From assembly GCF_003672135.1 (NCBI RefSeq), contig NC_039513.1:930001-994000 (forward strand): a DNA stretch of 64,000 nucleotides, given 5' to 3'. This document shows, one piece after another, positions 21,537 through 32,750 of the stretch (position 1 is its first letter; every line of letters begins with the position of its first letter). Both the position numbers and the translations under genes were made by a program. Under the pieces are notes generated by a model. That model had not been told where the DNA came from, did no database searches, and saw only the letters and a program-made list of their open reading frames with translations. This DNA comes from Ooceraea biroi (Eukaryota; Arthropoda; Insecta; Hymenoptera; Formicidae).

Positions 21537-22238
21537 TTAGCAGTTGAGATCGATCCGGAAAGAATCCAGCCGAGGGCAGTTTTTTGCGCGATCGGCCTTA
21601 CCTCGACAGAGTCCGTCCTCCAGAATCAGTGCGTAGACTTGAGCTCCTAAGATCACATCGATTTTTCCTGGCACCGCAAATTGAGGGTCAGCGAGAGAGA
21701 GATTGCGGATGTGCGACCACGCGCTGGGCTTAACGAATGACGGAGGTAGATAGGCTGTCAGCTTCGGCAAGACCAGCGCGTCCACGCGCAGCGAGAAGGC
21801 CGAATTAATTCGGGACATGAATTTAAGCGACACGATTCCGTTGGAACAGCTGGAATGCTGAGCGCCGATTCCTAGGATAGGGATTGAAGCAGACTGACGT
21901 TTCAGATGCAGACGTTGTACTAGGTTTTCAGAGATGAATGAGACCTCGGAGCCTTGGTCCAGTAAGGCGCGAACTTGATGGTGTTCTCCTTGGTCGGATA
22001 CTACAGTGATCAGCGCAGTCGCTAAAAGAGCTGGAAAGGCGGGAAGCTCGCGATGTTGAGCGATATGACTGCTGGTGGTTGGCTTAGATGAGGGCGGTTC
22101 CCGAGATGGTTCGATGGCCGATTGTAAAGCCTGTATCGTTTCCTGAGGAAGCGCGGGCGAAACCGAAGACGCTGTCGGTGATACTGTCGTTTCTTCGAAA
22201 TGCAAAGATGAATGATTTGCTTTCGGCAAGTCCGGCAT
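21537..22238 (-). pseudogene. BEL/Pao aspartic protease (DUF1758-like)
   Basis: The open frame of 233 residues contains VRALLDQGSEVSFISENLVQRL, which gives a D-Q-G active-site triplet, and later VPGKIDVILGAQVYALIL. It would cleave the Gag-Pol polyprotein. A linker rich in Ser, Pro and Thr precedes it. The frame is separated from gag's zinc-knuckle region by a frame change at about 22270. Confidence 0.85.
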
Positions 22239-22249
22239 CGTTTAGCATT

Positions 22250-23378
22250 ACGGCAAGCTTTCAGAAGGTGAGACAATTGAAGCAAAGGTGTTTTTGAGCG
22301 ATAAACTCACGTCGTTGTTGTACAGATTTACCGAGATACTTAGCGCAGGAAGTTATATAGTGGTTCGAATCGCAGAGAGTACATTTTTTTCGATAGCGGC
22401 CGTGGTGAACGCTCGAGCGCTTAAAGGTCACGAGGCGCTAGAGTTCGCCTGGTTTTGTTTGCGAGAGGCGATCGAACCCTCTAGAGATTCAAACGTGTGA
22501 ATCCGTGCTAGTAAAAATTCCTCAAGGGCCTTGAATGATGGCGGTTCAGACGACGATCCGAATTTCATTTCCCATGCCTTTATCGATTCGGGATCGAGTT
22601 TCCTTCCGACTATGAAAACGACGATAGGATTCCAATGTTCGGTTTCACAGCCTAACGCGGTGAGCGCGCCGAGGGCTTCGGTGATGTCACTCAGAAGTCG
22701 TTTGAGGTCAGCGGAGCACTCAGTCTTGACTTTGCAAGTCCCGAACAACAGAGAAAGCTGAGCGTTTATGAGAATGCGTTTATTCTCGTAGCGGTTTACT
22801 AGAGCTTCCCATGCGCAAGTAAAATTTTCGCCAGATATTGATGTATTTTTAATCAATTGCAGTGGTTCGCCGGACAGACTCATTTTAAGATAATGCAGTT
22901 TTTCGACAGTTGCGAGATCGTTGTTGTCCTTTATCACTGAGACGAATAAGTCGCGAAAATTTGTCCATTGCGAATAATCGCCTGAGAAATTCGGCAGGTC
23001 AATCCGCGGTAGTCTCTGAGAATGTGATCCGGTTTGTGCGGTTGGAACTGCGGAGGCCGCGCTGGTTGTTGCATCGGTCTTGAATCAATCAAGGAGCTCT
23101 AATATGAAGCAATGAGATTCGATAAATTTTTCTTCGTACGTGACGTAAAGATTACTGGAGAAATAGGGTAGTTTTGATACCTCCTCGGTGCGAAGCTGAC
23201 AAAGTTTACTATGTTGCGTCTGGAAGCGCTCGCAGTTAGATTTGAGAGATTCAATCCGAGCCCTAACAGAGTTGCACGTAATTTTTGCAGATCCGAGCTT
23301 CTTGATATTGTCTATTGAACGCGTGATGGAACCGAATAACTCGTTTTGATAGTCGATAATGCTCTCCGGTTTAGCCAT
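22250..23378 (-). pseudogene. BEL/Pao Gag with zinc knuckles
   Basis: I place the start at 23378 (MAKPESIIDYQNELFGS). The first 98 codons end at a TGA (23085-23087), after which the same frame continues through LPNFSGDYSQWTNFRDLF and LHYLKMSLSGEP (DUF1759-like) to a stop at 22428. In the next frame, at about 22270-22400, the knuckle-like CTLCDSNHYITSC and CFNCL occur. Gag would form the particle and bind RNA. One nonsense and one frameshift are the visible lesions. Confidence 0.85.
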
Positions 23379-23610
23379 GATGAACGACCGTTTGTATAAA
23401 GAGTAGCACGTAGTACGTTGAGTTCTCGGGTGTGCGGTAGAAGAGATGGAATTCACGATTCAGCTTCAGTCTTTTAAATTGTTCGGTAGCAGCTCTCCCG
23501 TGCAGATTGATGTCGTGCTGGAGTTTGACCAAGTTGCAGTTGCGGGTAGCCACGTAGATCACTTTAAGAAGATGGCGAGAAGGTCGTGGAGATCACACAC
23601 TAATGATTAA

Positions 23611-23627
23611 TCCGGCTCGAAGGACCA
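23611..23627 (-). promoter_or_regulatory. Primer binding site complementary to tRNA-Tyr 3' end
   Basis: On the element strand TGGTCCTTCGAGCCGGA begins three bases after the 5' LTR. Its complement TCCGGCTCGAAGGACCA matches the acceptor and T-arm end expected for eukaryotic tRNA-Tyr (5' end CCTTCGATAGC, from memory). It would prime minus-strand cDNA synthesis. Confidence 0.8.
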
Positions 23628-23630
23628 AAA

Positions 23631-24051
23631 TGTTTACGGAGCGATAGATTCATGACAAAAGAGTGATAAAAGGACTCGGGTTGGGATCGGAGTAGTGCGT
23701 AGTGATCAGAGTAAATTTGAGCAATTTTGATTAACGTAACTAACGTTCAATCTTTAATGATAAGCGTGAGACAAGATTCTACTGATATACAAGATGCCGT
23801 TTATGATTCGAAAACTGAGATAGACGTTCGATCGCGATCGCAATACGATACAGAGTGTGAGTATTCGACGCGCTTCGGTATCGGCCGTGTGTACGAAAAA
23901 CAGGTGATATTGAAAGAGGGGGAACATAATACGCTTTGTTCGGTCGTATACGACCCGCGATCAGCTGTCCACAGCTGATTTGGTAAACATAAACTAGACG
24001 CTGATTAAGGAGAGGAGTTAGAGTGAGAAATTAATTACATTGGCGTTAACA
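23631..24051 (-). repeat. BEL/Pao 5' LTR
   Basis: This is the 421-bp partner of 17595-18015, with seven mismatches. On the element strand it is the 5' LTR and should hold the promoter. It is followed on the right by the duplication AATTT (24052-24056). Confidence 0.93.
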
Positions 24052-24132
24052 AATTTCAAGATTTCGACTTTGCATCGCAATACCTCTACTCGTAGGGCAC
24101 GTACACGACAACTGAGAACACTTTTATTATAT

Positions 24133-24468
24133 TGTTACATCCGGGTTGGCCACCCGGTGTAGCAGAGCCGGGCGTTACAGCTGAGAGTCAGCTGGAAAGA
24201 AGACACGAGTTGACGTCTCCGGGGCGAATCAACATCTCCGCGGCAACGGATAAACAAGACGGGAACAACGAGTTGAAGCTCAGCTGCGATCCCAGCTGGA
24301 CGTGTCGCGAGCCGTTCTGAATTGCCGCACGAATTGTATAGCCGACATTATAGAATAAAGTTTTTGTTTTAATATAATTCGCGAGAGTTATTTTCGCAAG
24401 CGCGCGAGTGATTGTGAGTGTGTGACGCGAGCGTGAGACGAGCGAAGTCTCCACCCGGACACGTAACA
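24133..24468 (+). repeat. Ty3/gypsy-like 5' LTR
   Basis: The LTR runs from TGTTACATCCGGG to CACGTAACA, 336 bp, with inverted TGTTAC/GTAACA ends. It contains AATAAAG (about 24354) as a likely polyadenylation signal. No second LTR is present in the window, because the 3' half of the element is missing after about 44505. Confidence 0.85.
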
Positions 24469-24471
24469 TTT

Positions 24472-24489
24472 TGGGGGCTCGTCCGGGAT
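24472..24489 (+). promoter_or_regulatory. Primer binding site, tRNA-Pro type
   Basis: TGGGGGCTCGTCCGGGAT begins three bases after the LTR end. This is the classical tRNA-Pro primer site known from some LTR retroelements. It marks the start of the internal region of the gypsy element. Confidence 0.85.
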
Positions 24490-24600
24490 CGGATCGACGA
24501 GCGGTTGCGAGTGATACAGGGACAAAATTTACAGACAGTTAGTGCAGTGCGATCCATGTTTCTACGGTCAATGTCAACCCCGAGGTCGCCGTGAGAGCAG

Positions 24601-24995
24601 ACGCCGCAGACGCCGCCGCCGACGGCCGCCGCAGGGACGGACGCCCTGGCGACCATCTTAGCGGAGTTGCAGCAACAGCGCGCCGATTTTGAAGGGCGGA
24701 TGGAGCGCATGGAGCAGCGTCTTATCCAGATAAGTTCCTTCCAAAACATTCCTTCTTCCGCTGCGATACACACGGGCACGGACGCAGACGCGAGCGCGGG
24801 TGCGGGTGACGGTGCGAGGGGCCGTAACGCGACGGGTCTGAACGCGAGCGCGGGCACGCACACGCACGAAAATAATGTGAAATTAAAACCGGACGTTTTC
24901 GACAGGTCGGTTCCGTTAAGGGAATTTCTGGCCCAATTCACATTGATCGCTTATGCGAACGGATGGAGTGACGCGACGAGGGCGGTCACGCTAGC
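24601..24995 (+). pseudogene. Ty3/gypsy Gag, 5' part (before the giant insertion)
   Basis: The frame reads LAELQQQRADFEGRMERMEQRL (coiled coil), an Ala/Gly-rich linker, then VKLKPDVFDRSVPLREFLAQF and NGWSDATRAVTLAS. This is the capsid-like retrotransposon Gag core. It is cut at 24995 by the giant element. The 9-bp CACGCTAGC at 24987-24995 recurs at 43620-43628, where the reading continues in frame. Confidence 0.88.
24987..24995 (+). repeat. 9-bp target-site duplication, left copy
   Basis: CACGCTAGC lies immediately before the giant transposon and again at 43620-43628 after it. Joining the flanks through a single copy keeps the gypsy gag frame open across the junction, so this is the pre-insertion site. 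A 9-bp duplication is typical of MULE (Mutator-like) transposition. Confidence 0.9.
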
Positions 24996-26818
24996 GAGTG
25001 GCCCTCATTTGGACACGTTACGATTGGACACAGTGCAAATGGACACGTTACTTTGCACACGGTTCAATTAGACACAGTGCAATTGGACACAGGAATTTTA
25101 GATAGAGTAGCTATTGGACACCGCTAACTTGCACACCGTTTATTTCCACACCGTTCAGTTGCACACCGTGCAGTTGGACACGTAAATTGCACACCGTTCA
25201 GTCGGACTCCGTTCAGTCGGACACCGCTCAGTCGGACACCGTTCAATCGGACACCGCTCAATCGGATACCGTTCAATCGGACACCGCAATCGGACACCGC
25301 TCAATCGGACACCGTTCAATCGGACACCGCTCAATCGGACACCGCTCAATCGGACACCGCTCAATCGGACGCCGCTAAATCGGACGCCGCTAAATCGGAC
25401 ACCGCTAAATCGGACACCGCTCAATCGGACACCGCTCAATCGGACACCGTTCAATCGGACACCGCTCAATCGGACACCGCTCAATCGGACACCGCTCAAT
25501 CGGACGCCGCTAAATCGGACGCCGCTAAATCGGACACCGCTCAATCGGACACCGCTCAATCGGATACCGTTCAATCGGATACCGTTCAATCGGACACCGC
25601 TAAATCGGACACCGCTAAATCGGACACCGCTCAATCGGACACCGCATCGGACACCGCTCAATCGGACACCGCTCAATCGGACACCGTTCAATCGGACACC
25701 GCTCAATCGGACGCCGCTAAATCGGACACCGTTCAATCGGACACCGCTCAATCGGACACCGCTCAATCGGACACCGCTCAATCGGACACCGCTCAATCGA
25801 CCCGCTCAATCGGACACCGCTCAATCGGACGCCGCTAAATCGGACGCCGCTAAATCGGACACCGCTCAATCGGACACCGTTCAATCGGACACCGCTCAAT
25901 CGGACACCGCTCAATCGGACACCGCTCAATCGGACACCGTTCAATCGGACACCGCTCAATCGGACGCCGCTAAATCGGACGCCGCTAAATCGGACACCGT
26001 TCAATCGGACACCGCTCAATCGGACACCGCTCAATCGGACACCGCTCAATCGGACACCGCTCAATCGGACGCCGCTAAATCGGACGCCGCTAAATCGGAC
26101 GCCGCTAAATCGGACGCCGCTAAATCGGACGCCGTTCAATCGGACACCGCTCAATCGGACACCGCTCAATCGGACACCGCTCAATCGGACACCGCTCAAT
26201 CGGACACCGTTCAATCGGACACCGCTCAATCGGACGCCGCTAAATCGGACACCGCTAAATCGGACACCGTTCAATCGGACACCGCTCAATCGGACACCGC
26301 TAAATCGGACACCGCTCAATCGGACACCGTTCAATTGGACACCGCTCAATCGGACACCGTTCAATCGGACATCGCTCAATCGGACACCGTTCAATCGGAC
26401 ACCGTTCAATCGGACACCGCTCAATCGGACACCGTTCAATCGGACACGTAAAAGATGCACACCGTTCAGTTGGACACGTATAAAGTGTACAGTTTACCTG
26501 GATATATTACAGCATACATATTAAAGGGCGCACGTGATGAAGTGTACAAAATCCGCAAAAATTATTATTTCTTATTCATAATACATAATCTATATTTCGT
26601 ATCTTTTCACAGTTATTTTAATAATATTCCAATAAGTAGATAAAGAAATAAGTAACAATTTTGGCGGACCTTTTTACTTTGTCAAGTGCGCACTGTAATA
26701 CGTATTGTATAGGTATCTACACAATAAAATTCATGTTCCGGAGACTACTGCACATTGTACTTTTTTTATTTCAGTTATAAGAGTACATCTGAAAGACATC
26801 ATTATGTTAAATGTACTA
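24996..26818 (+). repeat. Left terminal inverted repeat of the giant MULE (about 1.82 kb)
   Basis: It has three parts. An outer part of about 190 bp is built from degenerate GGACAC-N-GT-N-CAATT units. A 15-bp tandem array follows at about 25195-26450. A unique inner part (26453-26818) follows with GTGCGCACTGTAATACG and ends at ATTATGTTAAATGTACT. All three parts occur inverted at 42721-43619. Confidence 0.92.
25195..26450. repeat. 15-bp satellite array inside TIR-L, about 80 units
   Basis: The unit is AATCGGACACCGCTC with three main variants: CCGCTC, CCGTTC, and GCCGCTAA (with CGGACGCCGCTAA). The last variant occurs in clusters of two or four, which indicates local block duplication. The opposite strand stays open for 213 and 247 codons as a GVRLS/GVRLN/GVRFS pentapeptide string, because 15 is a multiple of 3. 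I treat it as non-coding. Confidence 0.95.
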
Positions 26819-27145
26819 TATTAATTAAAATTAATATATAATCAATTAATGTTACTTTATATCATATGTAAAGTTACATTAATTGAATAAAACTTTTAAT
26901 AAAAGATGAGAAACTTTTACTAAAATATGAGAAACTTTTAATAAAATATGAGAAATAATTACAATGAATATTACAACGAATATGAGAAACTTTTACTAAA
27001 ATATGAAAAATAATTACAATGAATATTTGTAATAATAAATATGGAATAAAAATGTATTTATATAAACATTACCTAGAAACGTCCAAATATTAATATTCCT
27101 TTTGCCTAGTTTCTGCACTGCAATGTTATGGAAGCTTTCTACTAT

Positions 27146-28003
27146 CCCAGATAGCACATAATATTCTGAGAATATTCTAAAAATGTCACGTCCTATATAC
27201 GTAGGATATACTCCATATTATATTATAATGTGCTCAGAATATACTCAGAATATTCCCATGTCCGCAGGAACATTGTTCTCAAGATATCCTCAGAATATCG
27301 TCAATGATATTTTTAGAATATTCTCCGAATATTTTGTGCTGTATGGGTATATAAAAAAATTAATTTTTACCTATTTATGAATTAATATATTCTTAGTATA
27401 TTTACTCCTGATCTTTGCTATTTGATATATATGTATACTATATACATTTTATTAATTATTTCCACTTACCTCACCACGGGATTTGAACCTTCGTCATTGA
27501 GCTCCACAGTCCTCGTTCTAGTCCACTACGCCATCGAGTATATTTAATAGCGGCGTTTTAAAGTCTGCTCTTAATATGTTAAAGAACACTTATGTACGAA
27601 CTTAAAAATTCAAAAATATACATACAAATAAAATATTCTTAAACTTCGATAATTCTCAGAGAACCAACCAAAAACCATGCGGTATCAAGCGACAGTCAAG
27701 AAAACCGGTACCGGCAATATCGGAAATGACGTAAAATGCGCTACTATCTGCATAAATCGAAAGTATATTCTAAGAATATATGGAGAATATACGAAACATA
27801 ATATACTGTAAAAGATATTAAAAGTATATTCTGAGAATATACGAAAAATAATATACTGTAAAAGATATTATTAGTATATTGTGAGAATATACAAGAAATA
27901 ATATACTATAAGAGATATTGTAGGGATGTTCTCAGTATATTATGTTCAGTACGTACATTCACGGTATGTGTATAGAATATTCGAATATCATGTGCTATCT
28001 GGG
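27146..28003. mobile_element. 858-bp MITE with CCCAGATAGCACA ends, in transposase exon 5
   Basis: The left end CCCAGATAGCACATAATATTC and right end GAATATCATGTGCTATCTGGG are inverted copies. A 2-bp AT lies on both sides (27144-27145 and 28004-28005). Removing the MITE and one AT rejoins the gene A exon in frame (TNNI then VESFHNI), which fixes the borders exactly. The interior is rich in AGAATATTCT-like palindromes and holds a tRNA-like stretch at about 27466-27540. It shares ends with the larger element at 50523-59249. Confidence 0.9.
27466..27540 (-). other. tRNA-like / Pol III promoter-like sequence in the MITE
   Basis: The minus strand has TGGCGTAGTGG (A-box-like) about 35 nt before GGTTCAAATCC (B-box-like), at normal tRNA spacing. 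Pairing in the acceptor and T stems is poor, so it is not a functional tRNA by eye. It may be a tRNA-derived SINE remnant or a decayed tRNA. Confidence 0.4.
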
Positions 28004-29877
28004 ATGTTGTTAGTACGTATAGGGCAACCATAAGTACTAATTCTAGATGCCATATTTGACCAGGAAAGCCTCAAATAGGATGTGAATTGTAAAATATCAG
28101 GATATTCACTAGAAAGTAAATCGGTTTCAGCTTGTATAATGAATAAAGCTTCTTGAAACATATCTGGTGGTAGTAAAGGCAATGCCATTGTCATGGAAAG
28201 TATAGTTTTTGGAACATTTGAAAGGCGTAATTTTCGCCATTTACGCAGTACAGCCTGTAAAAATGAAAAAAGCAATGGAGTTTAGTTCAAGTAATACAAT
28301 TAATATTTTATTAACTTTACACTTTTTTTGAATAAATTGTACCTTTTAATTGTTATACATACTTGATTGAAATGGAACCAACAGCCAGTTAATTTTGCTC
28401 TTGGAAACTTCGTACTAAGCGATTTTATTGCAGCCATTTCAAAATCGCTCATTATAAAATTAATATTTTCTTTAAGTTGTGGTATCAGTTGTATAATTTT
28501 ATCCCACAAAACATCATACATAGTAGCTGTACGTACATCACACAATATGAATAAAGTTGCAATTCCCTGAAAAAATAAAATTGTTTGATGTTTGATGTTT
28601 TAAAAATCATAATTAATAATTCAAAAATGTCAATCAAATAAATATCTTACTGTATCCATATACCGCATATGTACAGAGTAGAGCTGCGCGATATGAGGCT
28701 TGCGTGGAAGGACCTTGAGAGAGATATATCGAATTTTTTTATAATCTAAGACTCAAAATTATATTATGTACTATTTATGTAATAAATATTATATATTTTG
28801 CTACTAAATATACTGTTATAAATATCATTATAAATAATGCCGTTATAACAATTTGTTTGCCACTGTAATATTATCGCAATTTTATGTGAAAATTTTGTAT
28901 AGAAAAAACGGATACTTACAGAAAATATCCCATCCACATAGATTTCTGTAGCGGATGACAAAGCTTCTAGTAAATAATTTGTTCATAAAATTATTGCAGT
29001 TTTCCCGTCATTTGTAGTTACGCTTTCTTTATACACATTTTTTAGTATATCACAGTTTTCCAACATATCACATAATGATGCTAATGTATCAGGTACAGAT
29101 GGCTGATTGTGTACACGTGCACGTTGCATGTTACATCTTATAGCCGGAAAACTCAAATATTGTGCTGCATCTGGATTGCTGGAGAGAAAAAGAACATTGT
29201 AAGTAACTAAAACAATTATAAACAGAAACCCTGTTCAAAAAGATACACATTTATTCATTGCCATAAGCATTACATGAGTTTCTTTAGTAGAAAAAATACG
29301 TATTAAATTGTTTCTATAGAATTTTAGAAAAATAAAAATTTAATGTCTTTTACTAAAAACAAAATAAGCAGTTCCATGATATTAAGTAGTTCAGAAAAAG
29401 AGAAAAGGAGAGAGAAATATTCTGCAGGAATATTATTAATAAAAATTTATTATATATATTCTCTCTTGTTCTAATATGATAGAACTGTTAATGTTGTTTC
29501 TAATAAAAGATATTAAAACTTTCATTTTTTATTTTGTATAGAATGCATTACATTTATGCTTACTGATTCAAAGTTAATATACTTTATACTATAAGTCTGT
29601 GCACGATTAATGAGGAACTTTTAAACATAATAATAAATATGGTAAATATTGCTCTTTTCGAACTTTGATTCTAAATAACTTCCGAACGGATAAACGTATC
29701 ACCTTCGGAGTTGCGTCCAAAATTTTCTATTTTATCCCAACAGTCTCTTAAAAGAGTAGCCCCTCGAAATAATCTAACATCACAATCTAGCTTCACGATT
29801 TTTCAAAACTTTGAATCTTTTTCAAAATATAAGGGGTGGAAATTGATTTTGGGAACACCCTGTGTATTACACAAGCG

Positions 29878-29918
<41 letters not shown>

Positions 29919-30828
29919 GAATATATAGAATTTTCAAGAATTTATTAAATTATCATTTTCATTAGGAAGATTACCACTTATAATGTTAGCATTTAATGTT
30001 AGTCATATATACATATGATTAAAAAAATGATGTTTTATACAAATAATTTTAATGCATTCTTTACAAAATATTTCAAGGAAAAACATGTTATAAATTATTC
30101 AAATTTGTTAATAAATCCAATCGCAACGTAAAAGTATCTTTATATTTATATGATATAATGAAGTTCTGTAATGTGCAGTGGAAATTATGCAAAATCAATA
30201 TTATATTATATAAAATAGATAAAATAATTTTACCTTCTGCAAATTGAATCAAAGATTTCTTTAAAATCAATGTAAGTAGTGCGACAAAGCCTTAGCATTT
30301 CCTCTTTCATTTCAATTTGTTCTTTGACAAAATTTGATCTTGGATGATTATGTTCTTCTAAAACACGTACACTATTGTCACCCTGAAGGATAACTGCACC
30401 TCGACATTTCGTTACCCGACGTTTATTGCATCGAAAGATATTATTATAGCGACTGTCCACATGATATACATAATCATCATAAATATATATATTTATATTC
30501 TTCTGTTTTCCAGGCATAACTTCCATCTGTAATTGAGGGATACTTTCTTAATTTGGAAATACGCCGAGTAAATATTATAAGTAGCAAATTATATGGATAA
30601 AACAGTTTTCTTAAAATATAAATAATGAATATGTAGGAATCTTACTTAAAAATTTTAATGCAATTTAATTTAATACTCATTCCACTCACAAATATGTTGC
30701 ATAATAGCAGATCTTATTCTATTTATATTGTCATAAACGAATATATCAATAAACGAATATATGTATATCGCAAACTGACAAATAAGTAAAAAGAGATGTT
30801 TTGTCGAAATCCTTTAAAATATCATAAC

Positions 30829-31349
30829 AGCGTAATGATTCAGAAGACACAACAGTCGAATGAGCGTTTACTGCAGATAAATTCTTTTACAAATTTAACA
30901 CATTCGATCAAAATAAATTTTAGCCTGTATGCTCGTGTCGTCGTTCAGTTCCTCGTGTCGTTACTCTTGTCGTAATAACGCTTCTGTTGTAATCTCTGTG
31001 CTTGTGTCGTGTTTCTGAAGTAAACCGTTTTGTGGGGAAAAACGCACAATATATCTTAAAAATTCCACGACGTTGTTTCTGCATCGTAAATTGATATATT
31101 CGCCCGAATGGTATCTATCTCGACGTAAGCGTAAGTAATCGACGAGATGAGAAATACAATATTTGCTCTTATATTGAATGTTTATTTGCGCATTTACAGT
31201 ATTACATTAAATTGTTAAAGTAAAGTCTACGATACTTTCATTTTAAGAAAGTTATTTTGATCGAATGTGTTAAAATTGTAATAAAAGTAGAATTTATGTG
31301 CAGTAATTGACGCTCTTTCACGCTCTTGTGTCTTCCGAATGATTACGCT
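30829..31349. repeat. Inverted repeat between the two divergent transposase genes
   Basis: 30829-30923 and about 31243-31349 are inverted copies of roughly 80 percent identity, sharing AGCGTAAT-ATTC-GAAGACACAA and AACACATTCGATCAAAATAA. They lie symmetrically in the 993-bp space between the first coding exons, with about 320 bp between them. The most likely role is the 5' flanks or promoters of the two genes after an inverted duplication of transposase plus promoter. No TATA box was convincingly placed. Confidence 0.8.
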
Positions 31350-32362
31350 ATAATAATATTATTATACGTTCTGCTTTGATATTCATAAAAAGACTAATAA
31401 TTTCAAACAAATGCTTGAAATGTAAAATTATTGTTAATAAATGCAGAAATTTATTCGTCTCTTTTAATTTGTTTTCTAGCTTTATTAAAAGTATTGCGTG
31501 TTTTTTCCTTATTTTCTAGATGGAAGAAATTTGGACTCTAAATGGAAAGCAACCTAATACCACAGTTTATATTTACAATAATTATATTTATTACAAAGAT
31601 TCTCGTAATAAGAGAATTCTACGATGTAATACTCGGCGATCTACAAAATGTCCTGGCAGTGCATATATTGATGAAGATTGCAAAATACATTTAATTCATG
31701 ATCACATTGAGAGGCAAGAGATAATAGAGCAGTCTATCATGAAATAAGAGATGATGAAACTTTGTCGGGAGACATCTTTATCGTTAAAAGAGATATTTGA
31801 TACTGTTTGCAGAAAGTACGTATTATTATTAATGACTTTAATTAAAACTCATAAACTATTTGTAAGTGTCTTGCTTTTCTATACAGATATCCTGAAACAG
31901 CCATAAGATTGTCGTACGCAACGATAAAATCTACATTGTACCGTGAAAGGATGAAACTTCGTCCAAATTTACCGAAAAATATGGGAATTCTTGCTGTGAA
32001 TTTATCAACGTACGTGCCTCTCGAAGGATTTTATAAAGGATGTGTGACCTACAGTGATGGAAAGAAAGCATTGATATTTACAAGTAATGAGCTGTTAGAA
32101 GAACTGCAAAAGTCAACAGAACTTTACATAGATGGCACATTTAGTGTAAGTTCATAATAGAATGTAATATTATTATATCATGTTTCTATATATGTAGCTA
32201 AATGATATATTTAAATTATATTAATTGATTTCAGATTGTTCCGCGTATGCCATTAATGAATCAAATGTATTCGATTCATACCCGATACATGAATGTAGTG
32301 AGTATAAAAAGTATGCTATATTACAGTACGTACAATTGTCAGCTTGTTAGAATGGTATATGT

Positions 32363-32750
32363 ACATATATATATATCATAAGCTATTGATTCCCTTGGAG
32401 TTATAATTTACATATTGCACTCCAGTACATACACATTAACTTACACTACATTACATACTATCTTAACCTATCTTAATCTAATACTTATTCTAATGTTACT
32501 CTATACTTAATCTAATATTTATTCTAATACTTAATCTATCTTAACCTACCTAAATCTACTTCTACTATTATCTAACACACACATCTCACCTTCGCACAGC
32601 CCTAATCTATGTAGACTTCCATTTCCGTTTACAAACTTTTCTTTCTCTTTTCTCTCATCCTCTTTCTCTCATTCACTTCTTTCACTCACTTGAATTTCAT
32701 ACCTCTCATTTCCCTCCCCTCATCTGCTCCAAACTCCTCAGCCACCCTTC
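32363..32750 (-). mobile_element. 388-bp retro-insert with 17-bp target duplication, in a transposase intron
   Basis: GTTAGAATGGTATATGT flanks it at 32346-32362 and 32751-32767. On the minus strand the insert starts purine-rich (GAGGGGAGGGAAATGAGAGG) and ends in an AT tail. This polarity and composition resemble the 3' part of the purine-rich LINE at 8357-13422, so I infer a 5'-truncated LINE relative or a SINE moved by it. Confidence 0.75.

Larger units (their letters stand above)
17595..24051 (-). mobile_element. BEL/Pao LTR retrotransposon (minus orientation)
   Basis: Two 421-bp LTRs (17595-18015 and 23631-24051) with TGTTTACGG...GCGTTAACA ends bracket gag, protease, RT/RNase H and integrase read right to left. 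The 5-bp target duplication AATTT lies at 17590-17594 and 24052-24056. I count seven mismatches between the LTRs (about 1.7 percent), which suggests a fairly recent insertion. The coding part nevertheless has several stops and frameshifts. The domain order with integrase last and DUF1759/DUF1758-type modules marks BEL/Pao and not gypsy. Confidence 0.95.
27073..30526 (-). pseudogene. FLYWCH + MULE transposase gene A (minus strand, five exons readable)
   Basis: Exons by GT/AG borders and alignment to gene B: E1 30526-30234, a FLYWCH zinc finger (YVYHVDSRYNNIFRCNKR, C and H ligands in TKCRGA and EHNHP); E2 29178-28920, ending TEIYVDGIFS (first catalytic Asp); E3 28713-28651; E4 28566-28363, IMSDFEMAAI (second Asp) and GCWFHFNQ (C-x2-H); E5 28254-27073, split by an 858-bp MITE at 27146-28003. 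There is one in-frame TGA in E2 (at about 28980). E6 and E7 equivalents are missing between E5 and the TIR. The ATG follows directly on an acceptor-like TTACAG, so a 5' untranslated exon is likely. It is probably a decayed version of the element's own transposase. Confidence 0.87.

Noticed and set aside
24132..24320. 62-codon open frame in the gypsy LTR
   Set aside because: It lies wholly within LTR sequence and has no recognisable content.
25717..26460. 247-codon pentapeptide-like protein
   Set aside because: It is generated by a 15-bp satellite whose period is a multiple of three; kept only as a low-interest finding.
27466..27540. Functional tRNA gene
   Set aside because: The A- and B-box-like motifs are present but acceptor and T-stem pairing is too poor; reported only as tRNA-like.
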